Shown: positions 63,997 through 64,000 of the stretch, in pieces
Position numbering within the stretch: position 1 is the stretch's first letter
How the letters are laid out: the number at the start of each line of letters is the position of its first letter
Source of the DNA: Flavobacterium chungbukense
GTDB taxonomy: Bacteria; Bacteroidota; Bacteroidia; Flavobacteriales; Flavobacteriaceae
Direction: 5' to 3'
Assembly: GCF_020805785.1 (NCBI RefSeq)
Contig: NZ_JAJGZV010000001.1
Location: forward strand, 868,001-932,000
Length of the DNA: 64,000 nucleotides
Position numbers and translations under genes: made by a program
The notes under the pieces: generated by a model
The model's database searches: none
Told to the model about the DNA's origin: nothing
The model's input: only the letters and a program-made list of their open reading frames with translations

Positions 63997-64000
63997 ATTA

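Overview
The window is an AT-rich stretch of a Bacteroidota chromosome, most likely a Flavobacterium or close relative. The evidence is three SusC/SusD pairs, hybrid two-component and LytTR regulators, TAnnTTTG-type -7 promoter boxes, and intergenic inverted repeats of a style common in Flavobacterium. Genes are dense, almost all on the + strand. I see no rRNA, tRNA, CRISPR array, insertion sequence or prophage.

Layout. (1) 1-11086, a probable organophosphate-uptake locus: the C-terminus of a hybrid two-component regulator, a SusC/SusD pair, tandem terminators, a fused PI-PLC/glycerophosphodiesterase-like plus alkaline phosphatase protein, an MscS-type channel, and a second Tat-exported alkaline phosphatase in convergent orientation. 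(2) 11369-24991, a fructan utilization locus: a hybrid sensor with a periplasmic sugar-binding domain, an MFS sugar porter, two paralogous GH32 enzymes, SusC, SusD and a PfkB fructokinase. (3) 25295-52352, a large alpha-mannan-type locus: SGNH esterase, ROK sugar kinase and LacI regulator, then SusC, SusD, a SusE-like protein, GH76, GH2, GH92, GH125, GH92, GH97, GH78, an MFS porter, a second GH76 and an aldose epimerase. Two copies of the same perfect palindrome, each touching a -7 promoter box, suggest that the LacI protein controls both halves. (4) 52610-63996: a universal stress protein, a stand-alone FabH, a LytS/LytTR two-component pair, an RND efflux operon (adaptor, pump, outer-membrane channel), and an uncharacterised HTH-like protein.

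How it works together. Each saccharide locus follows the Sus plan: capture by SusD and any accessory lipoprotein, TonB-driven import through SusC, cleavage by exported glycosidases, inner-membrane import by an MFS porter, then phosphorylation (fructokinase or ROK kinase). The mannan locus combines GH76, GH125 and GH92 (alpha-mannan backbone and branches) with GH78, GH97 and GH2, so the substrate is probably a decorated mannan carrying rhamnose and galactose or glucose. A fungal rhamno(galacto)mannan is a reasonable guess. The least familiar parts are the phosphodiesterase-phosphatase fusion next to a SusCD pair, the LacI control of a mannan locus, and a LytTR-like direct repeat in front of the RND operon.
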